Shown in pieces: positions 1 to 8,357 of a DNA stretch of 64,000 nucleotides. The notes under the pieces were generated by a model. The model was not told the DNA's origin. It did no database searches and saw only the letters and a list, made by a program, of their open reading frames with translations. The translations under genes and the position numbers were made by a program. Within the stretch, counting starts at the first letter, position 1, and the number at the start of each line of letters is the position of its first letter. Source of the stretch: Pseudomonas resinovorans NBRC 106553 (GTDB lineage Bacteria; Pseudomonadota; Gammaproteobacteria; Pseudomonadales; Pseudomonadaceae); the NCBI RefSeq assembly GCF_000412695.1, contig NC_021499.1, positions 62,001 through 126,000 of the forward strand. The letters run 5' to 3'.

Positions 1-1
1 G

Positions 2-613
2 GCCATGGCGCCGAGCCAGTTGGGCGCCTTCGTCCGCTCCGGCCCGGAGCAGACGCGGGCCAACCTGGAGTACCACGTGCAGCCGTTGTCCCTGGAGCGC
101 TTCGGCGAGCCGCTGCACCCCTTCCCCGCTTTCACCGCCTCGGTGTGCAACCTGCGCCCGCAGAGCCGTGGACGGGTGGACATCCGCTCGTTGGACGCCA
201 AGGCGCCGCCGCTGATCCAGCCCAACTACCTGAGCCATGTCGAGGACCTGCGGGTGGCGGCGGACGCCATCCGCCTGACCCGGCGCATCGTCGCCGCGCC
301 GGCCCTGGCGCGCTATCGACCGGAGGAATACCTGCCGGGCGTTGCGCTGCAGAGCGAAGCGGAACTGCGCGAGGCCGCCGGACAGATCGGCACCACCATC
401 TTCCACCCGGTGGGCACCTGCGCCATGGGCCGTGGCCCCGAGGCGGTGGTGGACGCCGAGCTGAAGGTGCACGGGGTGCCGGGACTGCGCATCGCCGACG
501 CCTCGGTGATGCCGGAAATCGTCTCCGGCAACACTTGCTCGCCGACCCTGATGATCGCGGAGAAGGCCGCGGACCTGGTGCTGGCCGACCTCAGGCGCGG
601 CGCGGCAAGGTAA
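2..613 (+). CDS. GMC-family oxidoreductase, C-terminal part (truncated by the window edge)
   Basis: This is the C-terminal part of an FAD-dependent glucose-methanol-choline oxidoreductase, the family of choline and alcohol dehydrogenases. The reading frame is open from the first bases, so the N-terminal FAD-binding half lies outside the window; the ATG at base 5 is internal. The visible part is the GMC_oxred_C domain. It contains HPVGTCAMG, with the catalytic histidine, and near the end GNTCSPTLMIAEKAADLVL, with the asparagine of the usual His-Asn pair and the final FAD contacts. The substrate cannot be told from this half. Its last 23 bases overlap the convergent znuB gene, so no terminator separates the two genes. 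Confidence 0.9.
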   Translation, partial: AMAPSQLGAFVRSGPEQTRANLEYHVQPLSLERFGEPLHPFPAFTASVCNLRPQSRGRVDIRSLDAKAPPLIQPNYLSHVEDLRVAADAIRLTRRIVAAPALARYRPEEYLPGVALQSEAELREAAGQIGTTIFHPVGTCAMGRGPEAVVDAELKVHGVPGLRIADASVMPEIVSGNTCSPTLMIAEKAADLVLADLRRGAAR

Positions 614-1376
614 AGCTGAGGAGGAACAGGCTGGCGGCCGAGACCACGATGGAGGGGCCGGCCGGGGTGTCCTTGTACCAGGACAGCGCCAGCCCGGCGC
701 AGACCGCCACCAGGCCCAGCAGGCTGGCGCCCAGGGCCATCTGCTCGGGGCTGCGCGCATGGCGCTGGGCGGCGGCGGCCGGGATGATCAGCAAGGAGGT
801 GATCAGCAGTACGCCGACGATCTTCATCGCCACGGCGATGACGATGGCGATCAGCAACATCAGCGCCAGGCGGATGGCCGCCACCGGGAGGCCCTCCACC
901 CGCGCCAGTTCCTCATGCACGGTGATCGCCAGCAGCGGCCGCCACATGGGGATCAGCACCAGCAGCACCAGGGCGCTGCCGCCGAGGATCCAGGCGAGGT
1001 CCGTGGGGCTCACGGCCAGCAGGTCGCCGAACAGGTAACCCATCAGGTCGATGCGCACCTCGCTCATGAAGCTCAGCGCCACCAGGCCCAGGGACAGGGT
1101 GCTGTGGGCGAGGATGCCCAGCAGGGTGTCCGAGGCCAGCGGCTGGCGTTGTTGCAGGGTCACCAGCAGCACGGCGAGCAGCACGCAGCCGACGGTCACC
1201 GCCAGGGTCGGGCTGACGTCCAGCATCAGGCCGAGGGCGACGCCCAGCAGCGCGGCGTGGGACAGGGTGTCGCCGAAATAGGCCATGCGCCGCCAGACCA
1301 CGAAGGAGCCGAGGGGGCCGGCCACCAGGGCCAGGGCGAGGCCGGCGAGCAGGGCGTTGAGCAGGAAATCAGCCAT
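591..1376 (-). CDS. znuB: Zinc ABC transporter permease ZnuB
   Basis: Inner-membrane permease of the ZnuABC high-affinity zinc importer, moving Zn2+ delivered by ZnuA using ATP hydrolysed by ZnuC. The 261-residue protein is almost entirely hydrophobic, with the ABC-3 family pattern of several transmembrane helices and the conserved N-terminal [17 protein letters not shown] segment. I chose the ATG at 1376 ([10 protein letters not shown]) because it matches the family start; an in-frame ATG six codons upstream (1394) is the alternative. It overlaps the end of znuC by 8 bases, so zur-znuC-znuB form one leftward operon. Expression should follow the Zur-controlled promoter upstream of zur. Confidence 0.95.
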   Translation of the reverse strand: MADFLLNALLAGLALALVAGPLGSFVVWRRMAYFGDTLSHAALLGVALGLMLDVSPTLAVTVGCVLLAVLLVTLQQRQPLASDTLLGILAHSTLSLGLVALSFMSEVRIDLMGYLFGDLLAVSPTDLAWILGGSALVLLVLIPMWRPLLAITVHEELARVEGLPVAAIRLALMLLIAIVIAVAMKIVGVLLITSLLIIPAAAAQRHARSPEQMALGASLLGLVAVCAGLALSWYKDTPAGPSIVVSAASLFLLSFTLPRRA

Positions 1377-2169
1377 GGTTGCAGTCGGGGCCATGCGTGT
1401 GGACGGGAGTGAATCGGGTGCCGCTGGGGAAGGGTGTCTTCACCACTTCGCCATGCAGGTCGTGGTCATGGTCGTGATGGTGGTGGTAGACGGCCAGGCT
1501 CTTGGCGTCCTGGCCGAACAGCTCGACGAAGGCCGGGTCGAAGCTGACCTGCTCCGGGTGGCCCGAGCAGCAGACGTGGCGGTTCAGGCAGACCACCTGG
1601 TCGGTGGTGCTCATCACCAGGTGCAGGTCGTGGGACACCATCAGAACACCGCAGCCGTGGCGGTCGCGCAGGCGGGTGATCAGGCGGTAGAGCTCGGCCT
1701 GGCCGGCGACGTCGACGCCTTGCACCGGCTCGTCCAGCACCAGCAGCTCGGGCTCGCGCAGCAGGGCGCGGGCCAGCAGCACGCGCTGCAGTTCACCGCC
1801 GGAAATGTTCTGCAGCGGGCTGTCGATCACCTGTGCCGCACCCACTTCGTCCAGGGCGGCCAGGGCGGTGGTGCGGTCCACTCCCGGCACCAGGCGCAGG
1901 AAGCGCAACACGGTGAGCGGCAGGGTGGCGTCCACCTGCAGTTTCTGCGGCATGTAGCCGATGCGCAGGCGCGACTTGCGCCAGACCTCGCCCTTGTCGG
2001 GCTTGAGCAGGCCGAGCACGGTGCGCACCAGGGTGGTCTTGCCGGCGCCGTTGGGGCCGATCAGGGTGACGATCTCGCCGGGCTTGAGGCTCAGGTTGAC
2101 GTCCTGCAGCACGGCCTGGCCGGCGAAGCGAACGCCGATGCCCTCGAGACGGATCAGTGCGTCGCTCAT
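1369..2169 (-). CDS. znuC: Zinc ABC transporter ATP-binding protein ZnuC
   Basis: Cytoplasmic ATPase of the ZnuABC zinc importer (266 residues). A Walker A motif (GPNGAGKTT), an ABC signature ([10 protein letters not shown]) and a Walker B ([10 protein letters not shown]) are visible in order, followed by the switch histidine (MVSHDLHLV). The C-terminus is rich in histidine (HHHHDHDHD and [10 protein letters not shown]), as is common in metal-transport ATPases. The true start is the ATG at 2169, overlapping the zur stop codon as ATGA; the longer open frame upstream is the shadow of zur. It is the second gene of the zur-znuC-znuB operon. Confidence 0.96.
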   Translation of the reverse strand: MSDALIRLEGIGVRFAGQAVLQDVNLSLKPGEIVTLIGPNGAGKTTLVRTVLGLLKPDKGEVWRKSRLRIGYMPQKLQVDATLPLTVLRFLRLVPGVDRTTALAALDEVGAAQVIDSPLQNISGGELQRVLLARALLREPELLVLDEPVQGVDVAGQAELYRLITRLRDRHGCGVLMVSHDLHLVMSTTDQVVCLNRHVCCSGHPEQVSFDPAFVELFGQDAKSLAVYHHHHDHDHDLHGEVVKTPFPSGTRFTPVHTHGPDCNHG

Positions 2170-2666
2170 GCCGCCACCTGGCAGGTGGCGCAGAGGCCGA
2201 CGATCTCCACGGTCTGGCCTTCGACGCTGAAGCCCACGGACTTGGCGCTGTCGACTATGGCCTGGCTGATGCTCGACTGCTCCAGCTCGATGGCGGTCTG
2301 GCAGTTGCGGCAGATCAGGAACTGGCCCTGGTGCGCGTCGCCCGGGTGGTTGCAGCCGACGAAGGCGTTGAGCGAGGCGATGCGGTGCACCAGGCCGTTT
2401 TCCAGCAGGAAGTCCAGCGCCCGGTAGACCGTGGGCGGCGCCGCGCGGCGGCCGTCTTCCTCGGTCAGCACGCCGAGAATGTCGTAGGCGCCCAGTGGCC
2501 GGTGACTCTGCCAGACCAGTTCGAGCACGCGCTTGCGCAGTGCGGTCAGGCGCAGGCCCTGGCGAGCGCAGATGGCCTCGGCCTCGGCCAGGGCGTTGGA
2601 CACGCAATGGGAATGGTCGTGGGGACGGCAGGCCAGGGGGGCTTTCACGCTGATCGGCTTGAGCAT
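2166..2666 (-). CDS. zur: Zinc uptake regulator Zur (Fur family)
   Basis: Zn2+-responsive transcriptional repressor that shuts off zinc import when zinc is plentiful. The 166-residue protein has a Fur-type winged helix ([37 protein letters not shown]) and two CxxC pairs (C119/C122 and C159/C162) expected to hold the structural zinc. The N-terminus carries a short Cys/His cluster (CRPHDHSHC, residues 13-21). It is the first gene of the leftward operon with znuC and znuB and is divergent from znuA across a gap of about 60 bases that holds a Zur-box palindrome. Self-repression is therefore likely. The P. aeruginosa homologue was once called np20. Confidence 0.95.
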   Translation of the reverse strand: MLKPISVKAPLACRPHDHSHCVSNALAEAEAICARQGLRLTALRKRVLELVWQSHRPLGAYDILGVLTEEDGRRAAPPTVYRALDFLLENGLVHRIASLNAFVGCNHPGDAHQGQFLICRNCQTAIELEQSSISQAIVDSAKSVGFSVEGQTVEIVGLCATCQVAA

Positions 2667-2694
2667 GGCGACGACGACGTTTAAGGAAAGAGAC

Positions 2695-2707
2695 GTTATT
2701 CTATAAC
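2695..2707. promoter_or_regulatory. Zur box between zur and znuA
   Basis: A 13-base inverted repeat, GTTATTCTATAAC, sits in the short divergent gap between zur and znuA. The 5-base arms (GTTAT/ATAAC) are perfect, and the spacing and sequence agree with Zur boxes of gamma-proteobacteria. One site can serve both divergent promoters. The flanks extend imperfectly as AAGAGA and TCTTTT. The function is inferred from motif and context. Confidence 0.8.
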
Positions 2708-2725
2708 TCTTTTCCCCTAGAGTCT

Positions 2726-3649
2726 GTGCCTGTGTTCCGTCTATTCGTCAGCCTTTTCCTTAGTGCGCTCACCCTGTCGGCCCAGGCCGAGGTGCGCCTG
2801 CTCACGAGCATCAAGCCGCTGCAACTGGTTGCCGCCGCGGTGCAGGACGGCGTCGGCCAGCCCGATGTGCTGCTGCCGCCTGGCGCCTCGCCCCACCAGT
2901 ACGCGCTGCGTCCCTCGGACGTACGGCGGGTGCGTGAGGCCGACCTGTTCTACTGGGTCGGCCCTGACCTGGAAGGCTTCCTGCCCCGCGTGCTGCAAGG
3001 CCGCGACAAGCCCAGCCTGGCCTTGCAGGACGAACCCGGCATGCAGCTGCGCCACTTCGAGGCGCTGCACGACGAGCACGAGGAAGCCGGCCATGACGAC
3101 CATGAGCACGATCACGACCACCGCCCTGGCTCCCTGGACGCCCATCTCTGGCTGCTGCCGGCCAACGCCCGGGTAATCGCCGCGCGCATGGCCGCCGACC
3201 TGAGCCAGGTCGACCCCGCCAATGCCGCCCGCTACCAGGCCAACCTGAAAGCCTTCGAGGGTCGTCTCGACCAGCTCGACGCGCGCCTCAAGGCGCGCAT
3301 GGCCGGCGTGGCCGGCAAGCCCTTCTTCGTCTTCCACGAGGCCTTCGATTACTTCGAGGCGGCCTATGGCCTGCGCCACGCCGGGGTGTTCAGCGTGGCC
3401 AGCGAAGTGCAGCCCGGCGCCCGCCATGTCGCCGCCATGCGCGAGCGGCTGCAGAAGGCAGGCCCCAGCTGCGTGTTCAGCGAGCCGCCGGTGCGCCCGC
3501 GCCTGGCTGAAACCCTGACCGCCGGCCTGCCGGTGCGCCTGGCCGAGCTGGATGCCCTGGGCATGCAGGCGCCGGTGACGGCCACGGGTTACGAGACCCT
3601 GCTGCAGAACCTCGGCGATGGCCTGGCGGGCTGCCTGGAGGCGCTCTGA
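2726..3649 (+). CDS. znuA: Periplasmic zinc-binding protein ZnuA
   Basis: Solute-binding protein of the ZnuABC importer, which captures Zn2+ in the periplasm and passes it to ZnuB. The 307-residue precursor has a signal peptide ending near SAQAE (about residue 21). It has the cluster A-I ligands H57 (GASPHQY) and H140 (LDAHLW), and a third histidine in VFHEAFDYF. Between them lies the acidic, histidine-rich loop typical of ZnuA (about residues 110-132, DDHEHDHDH). It starts with GTG at 2726; a second GTG two codons later is also possible. It is divergent from zur and shares the Zur box. Confidence 0.95.
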   Translation: MPVFRLFVSLFLSALTLSAQAEVRLLTSIKPLQLVAAAVQDGVGQPDVLLPPGASPHQYALRPSDVRRVREADLFYWVGPDLEGFLPRVLQGRDKPSLALQDEPGMQLRHFEALHDEHEEAGHDDHEHDHDHRPGSLDAHLWLLPANARVIAARMAADLSQVDPANAARYQANLKAFEGRLDQLDARLKARMAGVAGKPFFVFHEAFDYFEAAYGLRHAGVFSVASEVQPGARHVAAMRERLQKAGPSCVFSEPPVRPRLAETLTAGLPVRLAELDALGMQAPVTATGYETLLQNLGDGLAGCLEAL

Positions 3650-3658
3650 CCCGCTTTT

Positions 3659-3738
3659 GTAGGTTGGTGCCGAGCGAAGCGAGGCCCAAAGCCATGGTGC
3701 CGGGATTGTTGGGCTTCGCTGGCTCAGCACCAACCTAC
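3659..3738. repeat. Intergenic inverted repeat, family 1 (GTAGGTTGG type), copy a
   Basis: An 80-base imperfect inverted repeat begins GTAGGTTGGTGCCGAGCG and ends CAGCACCAACCTAC, with inner arms GAAGCGAGGCCCAA and TTGGGCTTCGC. It fills the gap between znuA and nrdJa. Related copies occur at 50997-51076 and, degraded, at 28858-28925. It could act as a bidirectional RNA hairpin for the 3' end of znuA. It resembles REP/BIME-type elements. Confidence 0.8.
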
Positions 3739-3857
3739 GGGAGCAACCAGCGCCGCCTGCTAAGGTGAGAGAGGGGCCGCGGGCCGTCTTGATGTGGATC
3801 AGCGGCCGGCATTCGTGGTCAGACTAGTCTGGACTCTTCATCGAAGGAGGGCAGCGG

Positions 3858-6005
3858 ATGGCCAGGACGGGAACACCCAAGCAGGTCCAGGGTAACCACG
3901 GCATCGCCTTGCAGGCGGCGTCGGAGGACATCTGGGACAGCAAGTACCGCCTCAAGCGCAAGGACGGCACCCCGGTCGACCTCAGCCCGGACGCCACCTG
4001 GCAGCGCGTCGCCCGCGCCCTGGCCGAGGTGGAGGTCGATGCCGCGGCGCGCGAGCACTGGTACGAGCGCTTCCTCTGGGCGCTGCGCAACGGCGCCATT
4101 CCCGCCGGGCGGATCATCTCCAACGCCGGTGCCCAGGATTTCAAACCGGCCACCTCGACCATCAACTGCACCGTCTCCGGCACCATCCTCGATGCCATGG
4201 ACGACATCCTCGGCAAGGTTCACGAAGCCGGGCTGACCCTCAAGGCCGGCTGCGGCGTCGGTTACGAATTCAGCACCCTGCGCCCGCGCGGCGCCTATGT
4301 ATCCGGGGCCGGGGCGCAAACCAGCGGCCCGCTGTCGTTCATGGATATCTACGACAAGATGTGCTTCACCGTGAGCTCCGCCGGTGGCCGCCGTGGTGCG
4401 CAGATGGGCACGTTCGACGTCTGCCACCCGGACGTGCGCGACTTCATCCGGGCCAAGCGCGAGGACGGCCGCCTGCGCCAGTTCAATCTCAGCCTGCTGG
4501 TCAGCGATGCCTTCATGCATGCCGTGGAGAACGACACCGAGTGGCCGCTGCTGTACCCGGTGCACCCCAAGGAGCGCGACGAGCTCGACTTCCATGACCC
4601 GGCCCAGGTGATCTGGCGCGACTGGCCCGTGCACGAAGGCTATATCGTCCGCGAGGACGGCCTGGTGGCCTGCAAGGTCTATGGCCGCGTCCAGGCCCGG
4701 CACCTGTGGGACATGATCATGGTGTCCACCTACGATTTCGCCGAGCCGGGCTTCATCCTCATCGACCGGGTCAACGAGATGAACAACAACTGGTGGTGCG
4801 AGGCGATCCGCGCCACCAACCCCTGTGGCGAACAGCCGTTGCCCCCCTATGGCTCCTGCCTGCTCGGCTCGATCAACCTCACTGCCTTCGTCGAGGAACC
4901 CTTCGGCGAGGACGCGCATTTCGACTGGGAACGCTTCCGCGCCGTGGTGCGGGTGTTCACCCGCATGCTCGACAACGTGGTGGAGATCAACGGCCTGCCC
5001 CTGGCGCGACAACGGGAGGAGATCCTCGGCAAGCGCCGTCATGGCATGGGCTTCCTCGGTCTCGGCTCGGCCCTGGCGCTGCTCAGGCTGCGTTATGGCA
5101 GCACCGAGGCCTGCGTCTTCACCGAGGAGGTGGCGCGGGAAATGGCCCTGGCCGGTTGGCAGGTGGCCCTGGAGCTGGCGCGGGAAAAGGGCCCGGCACC
5201 CATTCTCGGCGAGGACTACGAGGTCACCGCCGCCATGCTGCGCAAGCGTCCCGAGATGGTCGACGACGGCTACCGGGTCGGCGACCGGGTGCCTGGCCGC
5301 ATCCTTCACGCCCGCTATTCCCGCTACATGCAGCGCATCGCCGAGCATGCGCCGGAGCTGGTGGCCGAGCTTGCCGAGGTGGGCGCGCGCTTCACCCACC
5401 ACAGCTCCATCGCGCCCACCGGCACCATCAGCCTGAGCCTGGCCAACAACGCCTCCAACGGCATCGAGCCGAGCTACGCCCACCAGTACTCGCGCAACCT
5501 GATCCGCCCCGGGCGCAAGACCAAGGAGAAGATCGAGGTGTGCAGCTACGAGCTGCTGGCCTACCGCGCCCTGGTCAACAGCCAGGCACGGCCCGGCGCC
5601 GAACTCCAGGCCCAGCGCCTGCCGGACTACTTCGTCAGCGCCGACGACATCAGCCCGGCCGAACACGTGGACATGCAGGCGGCGGCGCAGAAGTGGATCG
5701 ATTCCTCCATCTCCAAGACCGCCAACGTGCCCACCGATTTTCCCTTCGAGGACTTCAAGGACATCTACCTGCGCGCCTGGACCCAGGGGCTCAAGGGCTG
5801 CACCACCTTCCGCTTCAACCCGGCCGCCTTCCAGGGCGTGCTGGTGAAGGAGTCGGACCTGGAGAAGACCGTCTACCGCTTCGAGCTGGAGGACGGCAGC
5901 CTGGTGGAACTGCGCGGCAACGAGGAAGTGGAGTACGACGGCGAGGTGCACACCGCCGCCAACCTGTTCGACGCCCTCAAAGAAGGCTATTACGGCAAGT
6001 ACTGA
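3858..6005 (+). CDS. nrdJa: Class II (B12-dependent) ribonucleotide reductase, subunit NrdJa
   Basis: Catalytic part of adenosylcobalamin-dependent ribonucleotide reductase, which makes deoxyribonucleotides with or without oxygen. In pseudomonads the enzyme is split into NrdJa and NrdJb. The 715-residue protein shows the NPCGEQPLPPYGSCLLGSIN segment with the thiyl-radical cysteine near residue 323. It also has the substrate-cysteine regions (TSTINCTVSG and, C-terminal, KGCTTFRFNP) and the HHSSIAPTGTISL loop. The start ATG follows the strong SD-like sequence GAAGGAGGGCAGCGG. nrdJb follows after 16 bases, so the two are co-transcribed. Confidence 0.95.
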   Translation: MARTGTPKQVQGNHGIALQAASEDIWDSKYRLKRKDGTPVDLSPDATWQRVARALAEVEVDAAAREHWYERFLWALRNGAIPAGRIISNAGAQDFKPATSTINCTVSGTILDAMDDILGKVHEAGLTLKAGCGVGYEFSTLRPRGAYVSGAGAQTSGPLSFMDIYDKMCFTVSSAGGRRGAQMGTFDVCHPDVRDFIRAKREDGRLRQFNLSLLVSDAFMHAVENDTEWPLLYPVHPKERDELDFHDPAQVIWRDWPVHEGYIVREDGLVACKVYGRVQARHLWDMIMVSTYDFAEPGFILIDRVNEMNNNWWCEAIRATNPCGEQPLPPYGSCLLGSINLTAFVEEPFGEDAHFDWERFRAVVRVFTRMLDNVVEINGLPLARQREEILGKRRHGMGFLGLGSALALLRLRYGSTEACVFTEEVAREMALAGWQVALELAREKGPAPILGEDYEVTAAMLRKRPEMVDDGYRVGDRVPGRILHARYSRYMQRIAEHAPELVAELAEVGARFTHHSSIAPTGTISLSLANNASNGIEPSYAHQYSRNLIRPGRKTKEKIEVCSYELLAYRALVNSQARPGAELQAQRLPDYFVSADDISPAEHVDMQAAAQKWIDSSISKTANVPTDFPFEDFKDIYLRAWTQGLKGCTTFRFNPAAFQGVLVKESDLEKTVYRFELEDGSLVELRGNEEVEYDGEVHTAANLFDALKEGYYGKY

Positions 6006-6021
6006 GCTGTGGGAGTGGCCC

Positions 6022-6709
6022 ATGACCATCAAGATCGAGAAGAAGATCAAGGGTTTCAGCCTGGTCGACCTGGATCAGGAGAAGGCCCGCAAGGCCGCCG
6101 AGGAAGCGGCCGCCGTGGTGCAGATGGACGAGACGCTGCAACGTCCCGAGACCCTGGTGGGTGCCACCTACAAGATAAAGTCGCCGTTGTTCGAGCACGC
6201 GCTCTACGTGACCATCAACGACATCGTGCTCAACCCCGGCACGGCCTTCGAGCAGCGCCGGCCCTTCGAGATCTTCATCAACTCCAAGGGCATGGAGCAT
6301 TTCCAGTGGATCGTCGCCCTCACCCGCATCATGTCGGCGGTGTTTCGCAAGGGTGGCGACTGCACCTTCCTGGTGGAAGAGCTGAAGGCCGTGTTCGACC
6401 CGCGCGGCGGCTACCTCAAGCGCGGCGGCATCTACATGCCGTCGTTGGTGGCGGAAATCGGTGCGGTACTGGAACGGCACCTGGTGGCCATCGGCCTGAT
6501 GGAAGGCCAGAAACTGGACGAGGAGCACAAGCTCTACCTCGCCGAAAAGCGCGCCGCCTACGAAGCCAGCCTGGGCACCACCACCGCCGAACCCGGCGAA
6601 GGCTTCCCCCCCCGGCGCCCAGCTCTGCGGCAAGTGCAACACCCAGGCGGTGGTGCAGATGGACGGCTGCGCCACCTGCCTCAACTGCGGCCATTCGAAA
6701 TGTGGGTGA
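6022..6709 (+). pseudogene. nrdJb: Class II ribonucleotide reductase subunit NrdJb, apparent +1 frameshift
   Basis: Second part of the split class II ribonucleotide reductase. The first 197 codons read normally (MTIKIEKKIKGFSLVDLD... to GEGFPP). A run of eight C at 6606-6613 then throws the frame, which continues out of frame to 6996. Reading with one C fewer restores GAQLCGKCNTQAVVQMDGC, then ATCLNCGHSKCG and a TGA at 6707-6709. That is the cysteine-rich C-terminal tail needed to re-reduce the active site. The gene is therefore either miscounted at a homopolymer or truly broken. A true loss would leave NrdJa without its redox tail. All other parts look intact and the gene keeps its operon place 16 bases after nrdJa. 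Confidence 0.85.
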
Positions 6710-6723
6710 GCCGGATAAGGCGA

Positions 6724-6884
6724 AGCATGCTTCGCCCCGGCGAACGACCGGCCATGGATGGCCGGGCCGGGGTTGAACCTGGGCACGGAGTAACGACAGG
6801 GATGTCTGCGATCAAGCTGATCTTTGCGACGCAAAAGCATGCGTTGCCCCGGCGAACGACCAGCCACGGATGGTCAGTCCGGGG
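6724..6884. repeat. Two 49-base direct repeats behind nrdJb
   Basis: Two similar 49-base units lie at 6724-6772 and 6836-6884. Both begin AGCATGC, share CCCCGGCGAACGACC and end in CCGGGG. The first has a perfect inner hairpin, CCGGCCATGGATGGCCGG; the second has a degraded version (CCAGCCACGGATGGTCAG). They lie in the gap between nrdJb and thrB, next to the 23-base-arm inverted repeat. They look like REP-type units. No gene is visible in this gap. Confidence 0.75.
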
Positions 6885-6897
6885 GGCAAAGAATCCG

Positions 6898-6992
6898 GTA
6901 GGGGCGAATTCATTCGCCAAGGACGGCGCAGCTGTCCCGACAATCCCTCAGGGCAGACCTGCGGTCTGCTTGGCGAATGAATTCGCCCCTAC
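6898..6992. repeat. Intergenic inverted repeat, family 3, with perfect 23-base arms
   Basis: Left arm 6898-6920 begins GTAGGGGCGAATTCATTCG. The right arm 6970-6992 is its exact reverse complement over 23 bases. The 49-base interior carries a further hairpin (GCAGACC/GGTCTGC). It sits between the convergent nrdJb and thrB genes, so it may act as a two-way terminator-like RNA hairpin. Fragments of the same sequence recur at 19943-19964 and 33204-33285. Confidence 0.85.
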
Positions 6993-7019
6993 ATGAAGAG
7001 CTACGGATGCATGCCCGGG

Positions 7020-7970
7020 TCAAAGCGCAAACGGCAACCCGACCTCGACCTTCTGCCGGTGCGCCAGTCGTGCCTGGAACACATAGGGATCGTGGATCAG
7101 CACGTCCTGCCCGGCGAAGGCATTGGCGGCGATCAGCCGTGACAGCCAGAAGCGTACGCAGGCGATGCGCAGGGCCGCCGGCCAGAGCTCGGCCTCGGCT
7201 GCGGTGAACGGGCGCCGTGCGCAATAGGCGCCGAGCAGGGCGCGGGCGAGCGGGGCGTCGAGGTGGCCCTGTTCATCCGAGCACCAGTCGTTCAGGCAGA
7301 TCGCCAGGTCATAGAGCATGGGACCGGAGCAGGCGTTGTAGAAGTCGATCAGCCCGGAGAAATGCGGACCGTCGAATAGCGCGTTGTCCTTGAACAGGTC
7401 GGCGTGCAGGTTGGCCCGTGGCAGGGCCAGGAAGCGTTCCTTCACCTCGCCGATTTCCTTCAGCGCGTCGCGCAGCAGCGGCAATGCCGTGTCGTCCAGT
7501 TGCAGGGCCAGGGCCGGCCCTTCGCGCAGCATCCAGTCCAGGCCCCGATCGCTCTTGCGCTCCAGCACCCGTTCGCGAGTAGCCAGGTGCAGGCGCGCCA
7601 GCAGGTTGCCGACTTCCGCGCAGTGGTGGGCGTTGGGCTGCTGCACATGCTTGCCCGGCAGGCGCGGTTGCAGCAACGCCGGCTTGCCGGCCAGTTCGCG
7701 CAGGGCTTCGCCTCCCTCGGTGCGCAGGGCGAACGGCACCGGCAGGTCGGCATCGTGGAGCACGTCGAGCAGGTCGATGAAGAACGGCAGGTCGTGGCTC
7801 GGGCCGCGCTCCACCAGGGTCAGTACGAACTCCCCCCCTTCCAGGCTCACGAAGAAGTTGCTGTTCTCGGAGCCTTCGGCAATGCCCTGGAAATCCTTCA
7901 GTCGACCCAGTCCGTAGGGGGCGAGAAAAACTTCCAGTTCCTGGCGCTCAAGAGGGGTGAATACAGACAT
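7020..7970 (-). CDS. thrB: Homoserine kinase ThrB (aminoglycoside-phosphotransferase fold)
   Basis: Phosphorylates L-homoserine to O-phosphohomoserine in threonine synthesis. At 316 residues it belongs to the APH-like homoserine kinase type used by pseudomonads rather than the GHMP type of E. coli. The motif HADLFKDN (residues 189-196) is the Brenner-type catalytic loop, followed by GLIDFYNACSGPMLYDLAICLNDWC with the metal-binding aspartate. The N-terminal SENSNFFV segment is the nucleotide loop. It is leftward, with the DUF2782 gene 31 bases upstream in the same direction, so they may be co-transcribed. Confidence 0.93.
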   Translation of the reverse strand: MSVFTPLERQELEVFLAPYGLGRLKDFQGIAEGSENSNFFVSLEGGEFVLTLVERGPSHDLPFFIDLLDVLHDADLPVPFALRTEGGEALRELAGKPALLQPRLPGKHVQQPNAHHCAEVGNLLARLHLATRERVLERKSDRGLDWMLREGPALALQLDDTALPLLRDALKEIGEVKERFLALPRANLHADLFKDNALFDGPHFSGLIDFYNACSGPMLYDLAICLNDWCSDEQGHLDAPLARALLGAYCARRPFTAAEAELWPAALRIACVRFWLSRLIAANAFAGQDVLIHDPYVFQARLAHRQKVEVGLPFAL

Positions 7971-8001
7971 TGGACTACCTTGTTACGGGGTTGCGTGTGC
8001 G

Positions 8002-8283
8002 CTACCAGCTGAAGATTCGCCAGGCCGGGATGAGCATGTCGGGTTGGTCGGAGCGGATGAAGTTGCTTTCGCCGTCGGCGCGTACCAGGAAGTAGGGTAC
8101 GCCGCGTCGCGGTGTGACCTTGATGGCATAGAGGAAACCGTTGACGCGGTATTCCTGGATGGTCCTGTCGCCTTCCTGGCGGATGGTGACGTCCGGTTCC
8201 CCGGAAGGTTCGTCCGCGGCGAACGCGACGACTGGAATCGATGCCAGCAGGCTGGCCAGCAACAGGCGGTTCAGTGCGCGCAT
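8002..8283 (-). CDS. DUF2782 small secreted protein
   Basis: A 93-residue protein of the DUF2782 family with no established function. It has a clear signal peptide (MRALNRLLLASLLASIPVVAFA). The mature part is short and polar (residues about 23-93) and carries the family pattern TIRQEGDRTIQEYRVNGFLYAIKV...PYFLVR. I chose the ATG at 8283 because it gives the signal peptide directly and has the SD-like AGGAGCAAGG just upstream; the longer open frame adds only charged residues. The gene lies between polA (divergent) and thrB, as in P. aeruginosa. A periplasmic location is inferred from the signal peptide. Confidence 0.85.
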   Translation of the reverse strand: MRALNRLLLASLLASIPVVAFAADEPSGEPDVTIRQEGDRTIQEYRVNGFLYAIKVTPRRGVPYFLVRADGESNFIRSDQPDMLIPAWRIFSW

Positions 8284-8357
8284 GGTAACCTTGCTCCTTC
8301 TCGTCATTGATCGGTCCATTCTACTTCGGGTCCGGCGAATAAAGGTTGATTTCAAGC

